Below, one piece after another: positions 52,354-64,000 of a stretch of 64,000 bases of DNA. The position numbers were made by a program, and so were the translations under genes. The notes beneath the pieces are model-generated. The model did not search any database. It had not been told where the DNA came from and saw only the letters and a program-made list of their open reading frames with translations. Positions within the stretch are counted from its first letter, which is position 1; the number at the start of each line of letters is the position of its first letter. Source of the stretch: Metallyticus violacea (Eukaryota > Arthropoda > Insecta > Mantodea > Metallyticidae); assembly GCA_030762175.1 (NCBI GenBank), contig CM060831.1:135592001-135656000 (forward strand). Reading direction: 5' to 3'.

Positions 52354-53398
52354 AACAATAACACAAGTTTTCAACTCAACGGAAGTTGAGATCAATGGTA
52401 GCTGTAAATGTAAACATAAATACTTCACAAGAAGACAGACCTGACCCATAGAACAAAACTGATAAGTGATGGGAATACAAACATAAACATCTGGTGATAA
52501 GGGAGGAGGAAAGTGAGCCTATTAGGAAGAAAACCAACAGAGATTTAAAATAACATAATGAAACATAGCAGCAAGCTGTATAAGCTGAATGAATTCAGCA
52601 TCATAGACGTATATGTACATATCATAAAAACTGGATGTGATAGCCAAAAACGAACTTCATTTTTGAAATCAGGGTACTGACTGCCATTAAAGTCACGAAT
52701 TTTCCTTTATACCACAGAATCAATGTTGGACAGTGTAATTCACTCCTATTTAAATTGAGTGCAGTATATTCAATTAAAATACAAAGTTTATAAACACGAT
52801 AGGCATACTCCAGCATTAAAAGGATTGTAAAATAATGTTCAATGAAAAAATCTCCCATGTTCTGAAGGCTGCTTTTTGATATCAATTTATCTAATCTTTT
52901 TAGGAGTAGCAGTTATATATATAAATTAAACAGCATTATTTTTGTTTTCCATCAGTTTATGGAAGCATTCAACCAAGGTAGTAGCCATTCATAGAGTAAT
53001 TAGTAAGAAAAATGTAGACAAAAATTCTTACTTGGTTTTCATGTTTTTGCTTTATTTTATGTTCAGATTATTGAGGTTGGAATTAAGCTTTTTCCTCTAA
53101 TAGCTAAACACCTTATAATTCCTAGGCCTCATGCTATGGACTAGCCATTGTTGTGGTTTAAAAATTGACATTCTTTTTTAAAAAAAATATTCATTAAGAA
53201 GTAATATTAGAGAAAGAGGAGTTAATTTGAAATAAAAAATATTTCTTATGATCTTCAAGCAGAGTATTATAAAGTACATAAATGATTGTAATTATACTGC
53301 ATTTATCAGTATATTTATTTATTAAGCTGCACTTTTATGATATTTTTGTTGCTATGGATTAGTGGAAAATAATAGTTGTTTACAAACTGCCTGTTTAA

Positions 53399-53886
<488 letters not shown>

Positions 53887-54467
53887 TAGTAAAATGAAAT
53901 GATTTCCATTGGTGTAAACAATACATGATAGTAAACAGAGATTATGAGAGTCAAAACAAAAGCTTATAGCTATTTCTTAATCCCTATAATTTAGGTCAGC
54001 ATTTATATATGACTACATTGCAAAAGGAAGTGGTACCTACCATTGTTGAACTCAGATGCAGACAGGTATTTTAACACAAGTACATTGTTGAAGTTGTAGC
54101 TTTCTAGATACAATTTTAAAAAATGGTTTAAACCCAAAGTAATGTTATGAAATTTGGGGAATTTGCTCTTTTGCTTGCCCCAGTTGGGACCTGGTATCAT
54201 GAGTTTTTAATGAAATGAAAAATCGTAGAAGATCAACTTAACATCAGCCAGATGTATGTGGCAATCATGCTTGAAAACATTAATGCTATATGAAGAATAG
54301 GGAAATGGAAATAGAGAAGTCTCTGAACATGCATAAATGGCATTAAAAAAGAAAAACTATGCACCAACATCTAAATCTCAACAACTTGTGTTTTTGTTGG
54401 TTGCTGCATTCCTTTCACTGACCTTAAAAAAGTGCAATTAGTACTGGAAATATTCATAGAGGTTAAT

Positions 54468-55189
54468 TAGGGTGACCAGCTTCTAAGATGTAAAAAGGAC
54501 AGAAGGCTAAAACTAAGGAACATAGAAAAAATTTGAGGGACGCTCCAGAATGAGATAAAATGCTTATTTTCTAAAACTATCTTTAATTCTTTGGCATTAT
54601 TTCAATTTGCAGCATATTTTACTGACTGAATTTGTACTTTTTACTGTCCTAGCATTGCCAGAATCTCTTTTTCTTGCAACACTTCTTCATAAAACTATGC
54701 ATTCTATACTGAAATTTATTTTCACCTGAAGCTCTGCCTTTAATGTGTATATGTGAATTCTGTTCTTAATGTCAGTCTATAACAGTTTTCCTTGTCTGAA
54801 GATTCTTTCTACAAAAGCATTCAATAGAGGAATTAAAAATAACAAGTTCATCAGTTTACAGAAGCTACCATTAATTGTCTTTTCTGTAGAAAGAGAGTTC
54901 ATAATTATCAACCACTTGTTCAGGCATGAATGTTCATTGTTATTTCTTTTAGCTATGTTGATAATTAAAAAGTTAATTTCCTTTGTCAGAGCCATGACAC
55001 TTTGAACAGAATACTATCTCTTGAAAAATTAAACCTGGAAGTTAGATACTTTAATGCAGTTTCATAGCACTTAAGCACATGAATATAAAAATATGCAGCA
55101 GTAGGACAAATTCTGTCCTGTGTGAGATACTTCAAAAAACATTGAATTGCTGGATGGTCCCACAAAATGAGGGACATTCGATCACTCTA
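54468..55189 (-). mobile_element. hAT transposon relic with terminal inverted repeats
   Basis: The ends are TAGGGTGACCA at 54468 and, inverted, TAGAGTGATCG at 55189. The flanking 8-mers AGGTTAAT and GGATGAAT are compatible with a decayed 8-bp hAT target duplication. On the minus strand the interior encodes the hAT C-terminal dimerisation region: YETALKYLTSRFNFSRDSI, then LFLIPLLNAFVERIF, then a frame shift to TDIKNRIHIYTLKAELQVKI. The core of the transposase is missing. It is a different hAT group from the relic at 42071. Confidence 0.8.
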
Positions 55190-56648
55190 GGATGAATGTC
55201 TGGATGCTGTTAAACAATAAAGCATGTATTTACCTTTAATATATCACATAAAAACTGTTACACTTAAAAATTGACATACTGTCCCAACATTCAGCAAGAA
55301 CTATCATACAAAGTGACAAATAATAATAGCATCATAGGTCAAGGTTGGTAATATGATATTGCTGCAAGACAATGCTTTCTCTCTTTCTGCTTTGTGAACA
55401 GTGAATTTGTTTAATGAAGAACACATCTAAATGCTATCACATTCATCCTGTTCTCCATATTTGGTCCCCTATGAGGGTAAATAATGTTGTAGGAATCTTC
55501 TCCTAGTGGTGAAGCCATTGCAGCATATTTAAAATGTAAATGGTGTGGATGAAAAGGCAAGGCAAGAAATTTATTTAATTAATTAATTTATTAATTTAGT
55601 CCTGCAAATCATAGAATGCATTTGAGTGCAATATAGGACAAGTTAATTCAGTCAAGTTATCATACAATAATGAAGAAGAAAAGGGGGGAGAAAAAATAAT
55701 AATATACATTCAGTTTTTCTTATGAATGCTCTAACACAACTAAGGACACAAATGTTCACCTACAGAGTAAAAGCAATATCAAGTTAAGTGCTATTATTTT
55801 GAATATTAATAGTGGTAATTTTTCTGTTATTTAAATTTGGCAGTGTTATGCAATTCTACTTGTGTATATATTATCCCATTTTGAACTTTAATGTTGTACT
55901 TTCTACTTGCAGATCAATTTTTTGTTGAGTGTTATGGTAGATATTTTATAATTCATTATTAAATTTGACTGTATCTTCTTTAATATTTAAAGTTTGAGTG
56001 GTATAAATATGCATTGCTATGCTTTATCAGTGTTTAGTGTTAATTTTTTGTTTTTAAAGCAAGCTTCAGTTGAAACTGTATCAATATATTTTTGTTCATC
56101 ATCATGAGTCTTTCTATTATTAACCTAGTGGCATCAGCAAACTGTATAGATGCTATAATTGTTAAGTTGCCTTAGACAAATCACAAATATACCCTTAATT
56201 TTTTTTTCCCTGTCTGTTACTTCTGAATAGAAAAGAGCAGTTTCTGTTGATCTGTTCTTTCTGAAATCTGTTCTGAAATTTGGCTTTGCCATTGAAATTC
56301 CACGTGGTTTCTGGAGAATTAATATCTGTATTAATAGAGCATTTCAAAAGCTGTGAGATTGTTAAACTCTATATTTGTGCTTTTGGAAATAGCTATAATA
56401 TTTTGTCATGCTTCCTGTATTAATGGATTTGTCATTAATTTGTTTAATTTGTTTAGTGTGCTAGAATATGGCATGAGTATAAAGTGAAACTAAATGAAAC
56501 TGTCTTGACATTACATTTTTCTTACTAATAGTTTTTAACCCTCCTCCGGATGCAATACTTATTGTTCCACAATTGGACTAAATGTATCTGAGAGATACTG
56601 GCCACATTTTTGATTCTGCGCTGTCTGTAAATACTTTCAGGTGCAATA

Positions 56649-56667
56649 TGTATTATTATTATTATTG

Positions 56668-56699
<32 letters not shown>

Positions 56700-56722
56700 G
56701 TTGTTGTTGTTGTTGTTGTTGT
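56649..56722. repeat. (ATT)n / (GTT)n microsatellite
   Basis: ATT repeats with GTT interruptions, followed by about eight pure GTT units. Confidence 0.9.
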
Positions 56723-56829
56723 GTGTTATTTATATTGTAGTATTCCTTGTTTTATTTCTAAAAAACAATATAGTACATACAGTATATGTATTGAATTGAT
56801 AAGTACTTATATTATAGAAAATAAAGTTT

Positions 56830-56836
56830 TATTATT

Positions 56837-56869
<33 letters not shown>
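56830..56869. repeat. (ATC)n microsatellite
   Basis: About 11 ATC units. The poly-Ser open frame across it is spurious. Confidence 0.9.
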
Positions 56870-59800
56870 GGCAGCATTGTCATCATTATCATTACTATTG
56901 TACTACAACAAGGGAAAGAAAAATAACTATATTTCATACATATAGTTATTTTTTACACACATGCACGCATGTTTGCGTGTGTAAACAAAAAACATCAAGT
57001 ATTTTAAATTTTTCATAAAATAAGCAGGTTTTCTCGTAGTTCTTCCACAACAAATAAATGCAAATTTTATAAGAACCGTTGCATGGAGTCTAAGAACCAG
57101 TTTTCAAGATAATGCTGCAAGAAATGTGAAGAAACTACTGCTTAGAGCATGCAGGACAGACTTACAAGAAGTGGACCCCAAATCTGCAGTGAATCTTTTC
57201 AATGTTATAGACTAAAAGTTATTTCATTAATACACTAACAGAAATTTGCAGCAAACTGTAATATCATTATATTCCCAGCTTTCTGTCATAGGGGTCATTT
57301 AGATTGAATACTTCTCATGACAGCAATGAAGGATACAAGGTTACAAGAAACAATGATACATGAGCAGGTGCAAATTATCTCACAGGCTACTTTTGCTTGA
57401 TAATGAAAGAAAAAATAATAGACAGCTGATTAATAATGAATAAGGAAATGCTACAAAGAGTTTTAAGAAGCTACTGTGTATTGAAGCTAGTTCACAGCTA
57501 CAGCACTAATTTGAAAAAATATGAGAAAGGGATACATTGTGTCAAAAATAGGGCAGATGTTTCTATAAAAGTAATCTATTATGTAGCTGTATAATTATTT
57601 ACAGCTTTATCTAAGTAATTTATTTTGAGATCTTGATTTACTTTTATTGCATGATCTTCAGTTTTTAATAAATAAATATATAATTAAGTAAAAGAAATAG
57701 GTATATAAGGCATATTTAAAATCCACAAAAATGTATATTAAACTGTATGGGGGAAGACAATACTTTTCTGCTTTAAAAACATAGCATTGTATCTACAAAA
57801 TCAGGGAAATATTTACTCCAAACTGCATCACTGTGCTTATGATACCTTTGGTTTTTGTGTAACAGATGGTTTTACAGAAACATTATTGCAAACTGTGTTT
57901 TATGTTTACATTGGATTCCATTTAATGATTCATAGAATTTGCACAAAAGTAATGCAGTCATATTGCAGATATGAAAAACATATATTTGTACAAAAATTGA
58001 AATCATAAAAACTATTTTCTTATGGCCTTCATTCACAAGGGCTGAATTTTCTATCCATGTGCAAAGTGCATGGTAATTCACATATTACGCATAGATGTAC
58101 AGCCCACATATGGAAAGAAAAAAAAAATAAATAAATGGAAAGAAAAATTAATTGGGAGTGGTTTACATAACTGCAAAAAGGAAAAAAATGATATGCTAAG
58201 ATAATGTCAACTCATTTAACAGAATTGACAGTATGATATATTGTTTATCCTTCTGTATAGACTTTACTATTACAAACTATGCACTTTTTCCCCCACTTTT
58301 TTTGTTTGCTTTTCCACTTCGTTTTTCTTTTATCAACTCCAAAGTCATTTCAATTATGAAGTACTCAGTCAAACAGTTTTAATTTTTAAATTACTTTCCA
58401 TGTAGCAATGCATATTGTCTATCTCACTTACTCAGCAAATCCATGAAATTGCTTCACATATGAATTGCTATTGATTGATTTCCCTTTTTGTTTGTGCATA
58501 CATTGGTAATGTATGTATAAAGTGGATTAGTAAAATGTACTTCAGGCACTGTATATAGGGGTTATGAACATCTAATTTAGACATTGGCTAAAGTTCTCGG
58601 TGTGTGCCTTTAGTAAGCAGTTTACGGGTAGTATTTATTTCAGAACAGTAAAAGGGAGGTGAACTCAGAATAATTGCTAAAATTGCATTTTTATATTTCT
58701 TGTAAGTTTGAAATCATAGTGTTATAATTCTTCCTATTCTTATTTTTCGTTAATATACTTCAGAAACCTTTTAAGAATGTCATATAATTTAACTGATTTC
58801 TTTTCTGGTGGCATCTTAAGCTGCTTTCAAGGAAAAATAATTTTCTGGTTAAAGGAAGATAAGTTAAAGCATTCAGGTTTTATCAGTTCTGTTTTCTTCA
58901 CCCATTCTATATGCAATCACAAAAATTTTAAACTTAAACTTGCATTCATATTTTTTCATAGAGCTGCATAGAGATTTGTTATTTTTTTTTATTATTTATT
59001 GAATCTGAATATTGTATTTCCACTAATTTGGGTCCTGATCATTTTACAGATCAGACCCATTGACAATTGTTATACATATATTTTCATAACTCATATAATT
59101 CCCATTCAGTACATTTAAAACAACCATTAAAATTATTCTTTATAATTAATAAAAATGTGTTCTAATGTACTATTAAGGTGTAATAAATGATCTCCCATCT
59201 TCAACTCATCAATAATTATCTACTGAAATATCTGAAGCTCATCCTCCATCTTAAACTATAAATTCTACAATATTCTAAATAAAAATTCATACCTGTTTAT
59301 ATTAGCAGCCAACCCTTGTGCTTTACACTTTACCTATTAACAATCCATATTCACTTACTTTTGATTTTTATATATAAATTGGTTTAATTTATTGTAATCA
59401 TTTTAATTCATCCTCCTTTATTGCAGCTCTTTTATCCATATTATTCCACTTCATATCCACAAATGTTATCTCTTAAATCCATTGTTCCTATGCACTCAAA
59501 TATTGTAAGCTCTGCATTGTCTTTTCCACCTTGTTTTGAATTGTTTCTTAATCCTTTTAGTTTCCATACACTTGTCTTTATCCATACCACCTCTTTCTTC
59601 TTTGCCTGTTGAATCAAGGTATCTTTTCCTCTTCGAATTTTGTTTCATAGTATATAAACATTAATTATTTTTTTTCTATTAAGATTTCCCATCTGCATTT
59701 TAATATATTTTCATATCAGCTCCTTGCTTTTTTCCAAAAACCTTTGTCATTATTCTCTCTTAATATAGATTTAGTACATAATGAAATAAATTCTTTAGCT

Positions 59801-60017
59801 AAATAAATGTTGTGCAATTATCATATTCATTACCTTTCTAAGCTCTAGAATCACTTAATAAATTTCCTGATATTGTTTGGTAGATTGAAGAAAAGAGAAA
59901 GAAGAATATATTTCATTCCTTTTATGCTCTTCTTCAGTTTGAGTTCACTGTTAGGTATTTTCTTTTATAATGCCCATTCCCAGAGGCAGAGTTTACTAAT
60001 GATTTTCACTATTTCAG

Positions 60018-60175
60018 ATGCATCTGGGCTTTGATTCCTCAGACAGCAGTTCAGATGAGGATGGAGCTGGAGGCTACCATCTAGAAAACAATAGTCGACG
60101 CTCCCGCCTTGGAGGACAGAGGCCTCATCATGCTAGGCCGTCCACATCTACTATTCCCAGAACAGTATTTCACAG
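60018..60175 (+). CDS. ZSWIM5/6: ZSWIM5/6-like exon 6 of those visible
   Basis: Acceptor TTCACTATTTCAG, donor GTAGTT. The frame reads MHLGFDSSDSSSDEDGAGGY, HLENNSRRSRLGGQRPHHAR and PSTSTIPRTVFHR. The end, RTVFHR, aligns with the RTVFTRA block that follows the linker in vertebrate ZSWIM5/6. The Ser/Asp/Glu-rich start resembles casein-kinase-2 target sequence and makes this linker longer and more acidic than I expect for the family. The exon ends two bases into a codon, so the gene continues beyond the window. Confidence 0.85.
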
Positions 60176-60509
60176 GTAGTTTTCTCCTCTTCTGAAGTGC
60201 ATTGATTTGTTATCTCAATTTGATGAATTTTGCATTTGGCCTTGATTAAATATTTACCTTCTTTTAAATCAGCACCCTCATCCAGACCACACAGCAAGCA
60301 AGCTATACAGGATATTAAAAAACAATGCTAATATTTTCACTTTATATTGCACAGAAGTAATTTAAGACAGGGGATCCAGGATCTGTGGTTTACTACTATG
60401 TTACGGTGTAAAATCTTCAAAGGGTATACATGCACCTTATTTCTAGCAAGTTCCAATTTTTATTTGAAATGATATTAAGCAATATATCATGGTCACAAGA
60501 CTATTAGCT

Positions 60510-60930
60510 ATTATACAAAAGACTAAATGACCAGAGCTTGCAAAAAAGAAAGCTTTCTTTCATTATGATAATGTGCCTTCACACAAGTCTGGGATGGTTG
60601 CTGCAAAACTGTATGACCTTAGCTACCAAATGCTTCCACATCTGCCACATTCACCAAATTTACTTTTTGATCATACCTGAAGAAATGGCTGGGTGGATGA
60701 AGATTCACATCAAAGATAAGATTGAAGCTGAGACAGATGCTTATTCAAATTGGAAAAATCTTATTTTACTGTGTCTGTTAAAAAATTGGAATGTCATTGA
60801 ACTAGATGTATTGATTTACAAAATAACTGTTGAAAAAAAAACATTTCTCCTAAATCTTATATTTTCTTGGTCAGGCCAAGAACTTTTAGAATGCCCTTCG
60901 TACTTCAATACATTATGAATGTATTAGTAC
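60510..60930 (+). pseudogene. Degenerate mariner transposase, C-terminal third
   Basis: The plus strand reads KKKAFFHYDNVPSHKSGMVA, then AKLYDLSYQMLPHLPHSPNL and LF, then after a frame shift FTSKIRLKLRQMLIQIGK. HYDNVPSH corresponds to the HHDNAPxH block with the second catalytic Asp, and LPHSPNL to PPYSPDL, where the third catalytic Asp has become Asn. The segment after about 60860 (TGGTCAGGCCAAGAACTTTT) looks like the 3' part after the stop. Inactive. Confidence 0.82.
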
Positions 60931-60959
60931 AATTCCTTGTAAAGTATGAAGTTGCAACT

Positions 60960-61195
60960 TTCTGTACTACAAAAAAATGTACAATACTTGTAAAGTATTA
61001 GTAAAACATTACAGTGATGTTATATAAGAACAAAATGAATGAACAGCTGTTTACCACACATTGTCATACTTTATATTAGTTTATGTCCACTGCTTAGTAT
61101 TAAATTTGTATTTTTCATTGTACAGATAGGAATATCATCATTTCTGCTGTGTTGACTCCAAAATAATGACTATTTAAATATATTATTATGTTCCA
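60960..61195 (+). mobile_element. Family E TIR element, partial copy 3
   Basis: Shares GTATTAGTAAAACATTACAG, then TTTATGTCCACTGCTTAGTA and TTAAATTTGTATTTTTCATT, with the interiors at 6380-6570 and 13985-14190 in the same order. Neither terminus is preserved. Confidence 0.6.
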
Positions 61196-61549
61196 ATTCT
61201 AACATATTCAGGAATTAACACAGTGAAAATAAGTATAAAATCTCCAGTATATAAAATATTTTAAAATTCTTAAAAACACCACCATGGGCCTCACTCTTAA
61301 TCAACAAGGAAACAGACTGAGTTAAAAATATTTAAAATATTAATATAATGATATGTCACTCTTAAAAGTTTCACTATCCAAATTTAAAAATTCAGGACAT
61401 GTTTCTTGAGACCTTTGCTCACATCGTCAACTGTTAAACAACTGGCAGATCATGCTAGGTTGGAAAGGAAGGCAACTGTGAGGACTCTGGTGGTCTGTTG
61501 ATGAGCTTGGACAGAATATTGTCTGCTTCCAAAATATTGAAATTCATTT

Positions 61550-62022
61550 TTTATGTTCATATTTCTTAATGAAAAACTTTTCCCATATGTCAAGTTCCTT
61601 GGGATACTGAACAGCTTTTAATAAAGTGATGCCTTTTCTATTTCATGATTTTCATTCCAAAAATGTGCTGCTAAAGCTGATTTTTCTATCTGTTTATAAA
61701 GAATATTTCTCCAGTGTTCCTTCAATCTAATGCCTATATTTCTCTTGGTCTTGCCTATGTATATTTTTTCACAGTCTTTACATTTGATCTGATATATACC
61801 TGATTTTTCCTCTTTTGGGTCTGGAATCTGCTTTATTTAACTTCAATAATTTGCCAACACTTTATATGTACTGGGATGCTAATGTGATGTGTTATTGTTT
61901 GAAAATTATTTTAAATTTATTATTAGCTTGTGGGTGATGTTTTCCCTTTAAATAAGGCAGTCATGGTATTAATTTGTTTAATTTCTTTTTGTTTTAGGAA
62001 TCTTTTAATTATGTGATCAAAC
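61550..62022 (-). mobile_element. Penelope-like element P1, inverted 5'-truncated copy
   Basis: The minus strand carries the GIY-YIG endonuclease start SGIYQIKCKDCEKIYIGKTK, followed by RNIGIRLKEHWRN and KSALAAHFWNENHE (about 61800-61640). That order of GIY, YIG and a downstream Arg is the hallmark of the Penelope-like retroelement C-terminal endonuclease. The upstream part ends at KRFLK near 62010. The copy is a near-exact reverse complement of 62140-62611. Confidence 0.85.
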
Positions 62023-62611
62023 AACTTTCAACAGCATGGTATTCAGATTAGTTAATGTACCACTTAAAAAAGATGAATATAAAAAAGAATACTTGCATAT
62101 AATAGAAACAGCCATTTCTAAAGGGTTCAAAAACCAGTTGATTGATCACATAATTAAAAGATTCCTAAAATAAAAAGAAATTAAACAAATTACTACCATG
62201 ACTGCCTTATCAAAAGGAAAACACCACTCACAAGCTAATAATAAATTTAAAATAATTTTCAAACAATAACACATCACATTAGCATCCCAGAACATATACA
62301 GTGTTGACAAATTATTGAAGTTAAATAAAGCAGATTCCAGACCCAAAAGAGTAAAAATCAGGTATATATCAGATCAAATGTAAAGACTGTGAAAAAATAT
62401 ACATAGGCAAGACCTAGAGAAATATAGGCATCAGATTGAAGGAACACTGGAGAAATATTCTTTATAAACAGATAGAAAAATCAGCCTTAGCAGCACATTT
62501 TTGGAATGAAAATCATGAAATAGAAAAGGCATCACTTTATTAAAAGCTGTTCAGCATCCCAAGGAACTTGACATATGGGAAAAGTTTTTCATTAAGAAAT
62601 ATGAACATAAA
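62023..62611 (+). mobile_element. Penelope-like element P1, sense copy with longer 5' end
   Basis: Begins with reverse-transcriptase connector sequence FRLVNVPLKKDEYKKEYLHI (about 62040-62100), which continues into IKRFLK, where the inverted partner starts. The GIY-YIG segment YIGKT is followed by a stop (TAG where the partner has AAG). LKEHWRN and AALAAHFWN-like blocks follow. The 62023-62139 segment is the part not shared with the left arm. Head-to-head with the copy at 61550-62022. Confidence 0.85.
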
Positions 62612-62639
62612 ATTATGATATGACAAATTATTGTTATGA

Positions 62640-63746
62640 AATCACTCAAATTTCACTAATTTTATTCCACTTACTTGGACATGATTCAAAGGCAATTGCT
62701 TCCATCTTCAGCTTGGTCCCACTGACTGCTTCCCAGTGTGGTATTAAGATGTTGCTCTATAACTTTAACGAACTTATTGTTGAGGTAGCTGTTATTTGGG
62801 AGATCGAAGTTAACCAAAAATTCTTTGTTTTTGTTTATAAATATATTTACCCATACTGCTAATTCTATGGGTTTTTGAAGAGCTTTTAATAGTTTTGGTT
62901 CCTTTTGGAATTCATGGTTTTTTTTGCCTAAAATGGTCTGCCACTGTTGATTTTTCTGTGTGTTTATATTTAACATTTCTCATGTGTTCCTTAAAACCTA
63001 TGGTAATATTTCTTTTTGTTTTGCCTATGTATTTCATGTCACAGTCTTTGCAACTGATTTCATAAATGCCTGTTTGCTTTCCTGGTGGAATTTTGTCTTT
63101 TGTGTTGGTGTTTAAGTGGTTTTTAAAACTGAATTTATTTACTGGGGCTAAAGTGATGTTTGCCTGTCTAAAAATCTTCTGGAATTTTTGGTGTGCCCAT
63201 GGGTGGAATGTGAGTTTTTTATATATATGATCTCCTTTGTAGCCTTTATTTGCTTTTTCTTTCTGAATTTCTCTATTTTCTTGTTGACAAGATCTATTGT
63301 GTAGCCATTTTTCTGTGCTATATCTATGATTTTTTGGTACTCCTGTTTGTATTCTGTCTTGGTTATTGGCAAGTTTGTTAATCTGAATTTGGGACTGTTG
63401 ATTATGGCTAGTTTATGTTGTTTTGGATTATTGCTGTTATTTTTTTTATATAATTATCTGTATGGGTATCTTTTCTGTATATGCCAAATTCCTGTTTATT
63501 GTCATTGTTTATAATTTTTATATCCAAGTTTTCTAATTCCAAAGTGAATTTAACAGTGCTGTCCTGTAGATTGAGTAGTTTTATTGCATCCTCTTTCCAT
63601 TTTTCATTTACTATAGCAAAGATATCATCCACATAACGATGCCAACATTTATATATATGTGGAAAAGCCTCAACTTATTTTATTTCCAAAAAACTCACGT
63701 ACATATCTGCCAAGAATGGCGAAAGTGGGTTTTCCATTGCTAGACC
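62640..63746 (-). pseudogene. Penelope-like element P2, inverted copy with RT and GIY-YIG domains
   Basis: In order on the minus strand: GLAMENPLSPFLADMYVSFL (63745-63690), RYVDDIFAIVNEKWKEDA with the catalytic YVDD (about 63640-63590), LDIKIINNDNKQEFGIYR, then ITKTEYKQEYQKIIDIAQKN (about 63370-63310). The GIY-YIG endonuclease follows as GIYEISCKDCDMKYIGKTKR (about 63075-63015). Last come LKALQKPIELAVWVNIFINK and NFDLPNN (62900-62800). This is the canonical RT then GIY-YIG order of Penelope-like retroelements. Stops and shifts, such as LEIK-stop after the fingers region, show it is inactive. Confidence 0.9.
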
Positions 63747-63772
63747 TTTCTTTTGTGTATAACTATTGCAAG

Positions 63773-64000
63773 GGTCTAGCAATGGGAAACCCACTTTCGC
63801 CATTCTTGGCAGATATGTACATGAGTTTTTTGGAGGCTTTTCCACATATATATAAATGTTGGCACTGTTATGTGGATGATATCTTTGCTATAGTAAATGA
63901 AAAATGGAAAGAGGATGCAATAAAACTACTCAATCTACAGGACAGCACTGTTAAATTCACTATGGAATTAGAAAACTTGGATATAAAAATTATAAAAAAT
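63773..64000 (+). mobile_element. Penelope-like element P2, sense copy (runs off the window)
   Basis: Plus-strand frame GLAMGNPLSPFLADMYMSFL, EAFPHIYKCWHCYVDDIFAI, VNEKWKEDAIKLLNLQDSTV with no stop to the window end. It is the mirror image of the P2 copy ending at 63746, separated by a 26-bp spacer. It lacks the short insertion that breaks the other copy. Whether the rest is intact cannot be seen here. Confidence 0.88.

Noticed and set aside
55350..55560. Another mariner relic in the 6.2-kb intron
   Set aside because: A few residues resemble the second catalytic block in shifting frames, but the match is too short and broken to list as a feature.
56640..56945. A poly-Ser protein frame
   Set aside because: Created by ATC and ATT repeats.

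Overview
This is eukaryotic DNA from a large, AT-rich, repeat-laden genome, most likely an insect. A cockroach or termite relative is my guess, from the style of the tRNA-derived SINEs and the transposase relics; that is inference, not proof. There are no operons, bacterial signals or CRISPR arrays. The only host gene I can establish is on the + strand: six consecutive coding exons of a SWIM-zinc-finger protein of the ZSWIM5/6 (ZSWIM4/5/6) type, at 23534-23661, 47793-47936, 49356-49504, 53402-53552, 53672-53823 and 60018-60175. All splice junctions are GT-AG and the codon phases agree across every junction. The N-terminal part must lie left of the window or in exons I could not find in the first 23.5 kb. 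The gene continues past the right edge.

Layout. 1-23.5 kb is upstream of the first recognised exon (a long intron, or the 5' flank). It holds tRNA-derived SINEs, two long hairpin repeats, about 1-kb TIR elements and mariner-type relics. 23.7-47.8 kb is one 24.1-kb intron. It contains two inverted LTR-retrotransposon 3' fragments, a TIR element, a TTF-type hAT relic, an internally deleted mariner-superfamily relic and several SINEs. 47.8-60.2 kb is exon-rich, with introns of 119 bp to 6.2 kb that carry a large uncharacterised mobile-element ORF relic and a hAT relic. 60.2-64 kb is the next intron, with a mariner relic and two different Penelope-like elements, each arranged as a head-to-head inverted pair.

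Mobile DNA. SINE family A (eleven copies) has a tRNA-Arg-like head and a 3' end in TAAATAAATCAA or ATCA repeats. SINE family B (five copies) has a class-II-tRNA-like head and an A-rich tail. Both show 8-12-bp target-site duplications that can be read directly at several copies. Two minor tRNA-like families (C, D) also occur.

I did not find a clearly new gene system. The most unusual items are the paired inverted Penelope-like elements, the relic in which the two ends of a transposase are joined by deletion of its core, the paired LTR fragments inside one intron, and two long unexplained hairpin repeats.
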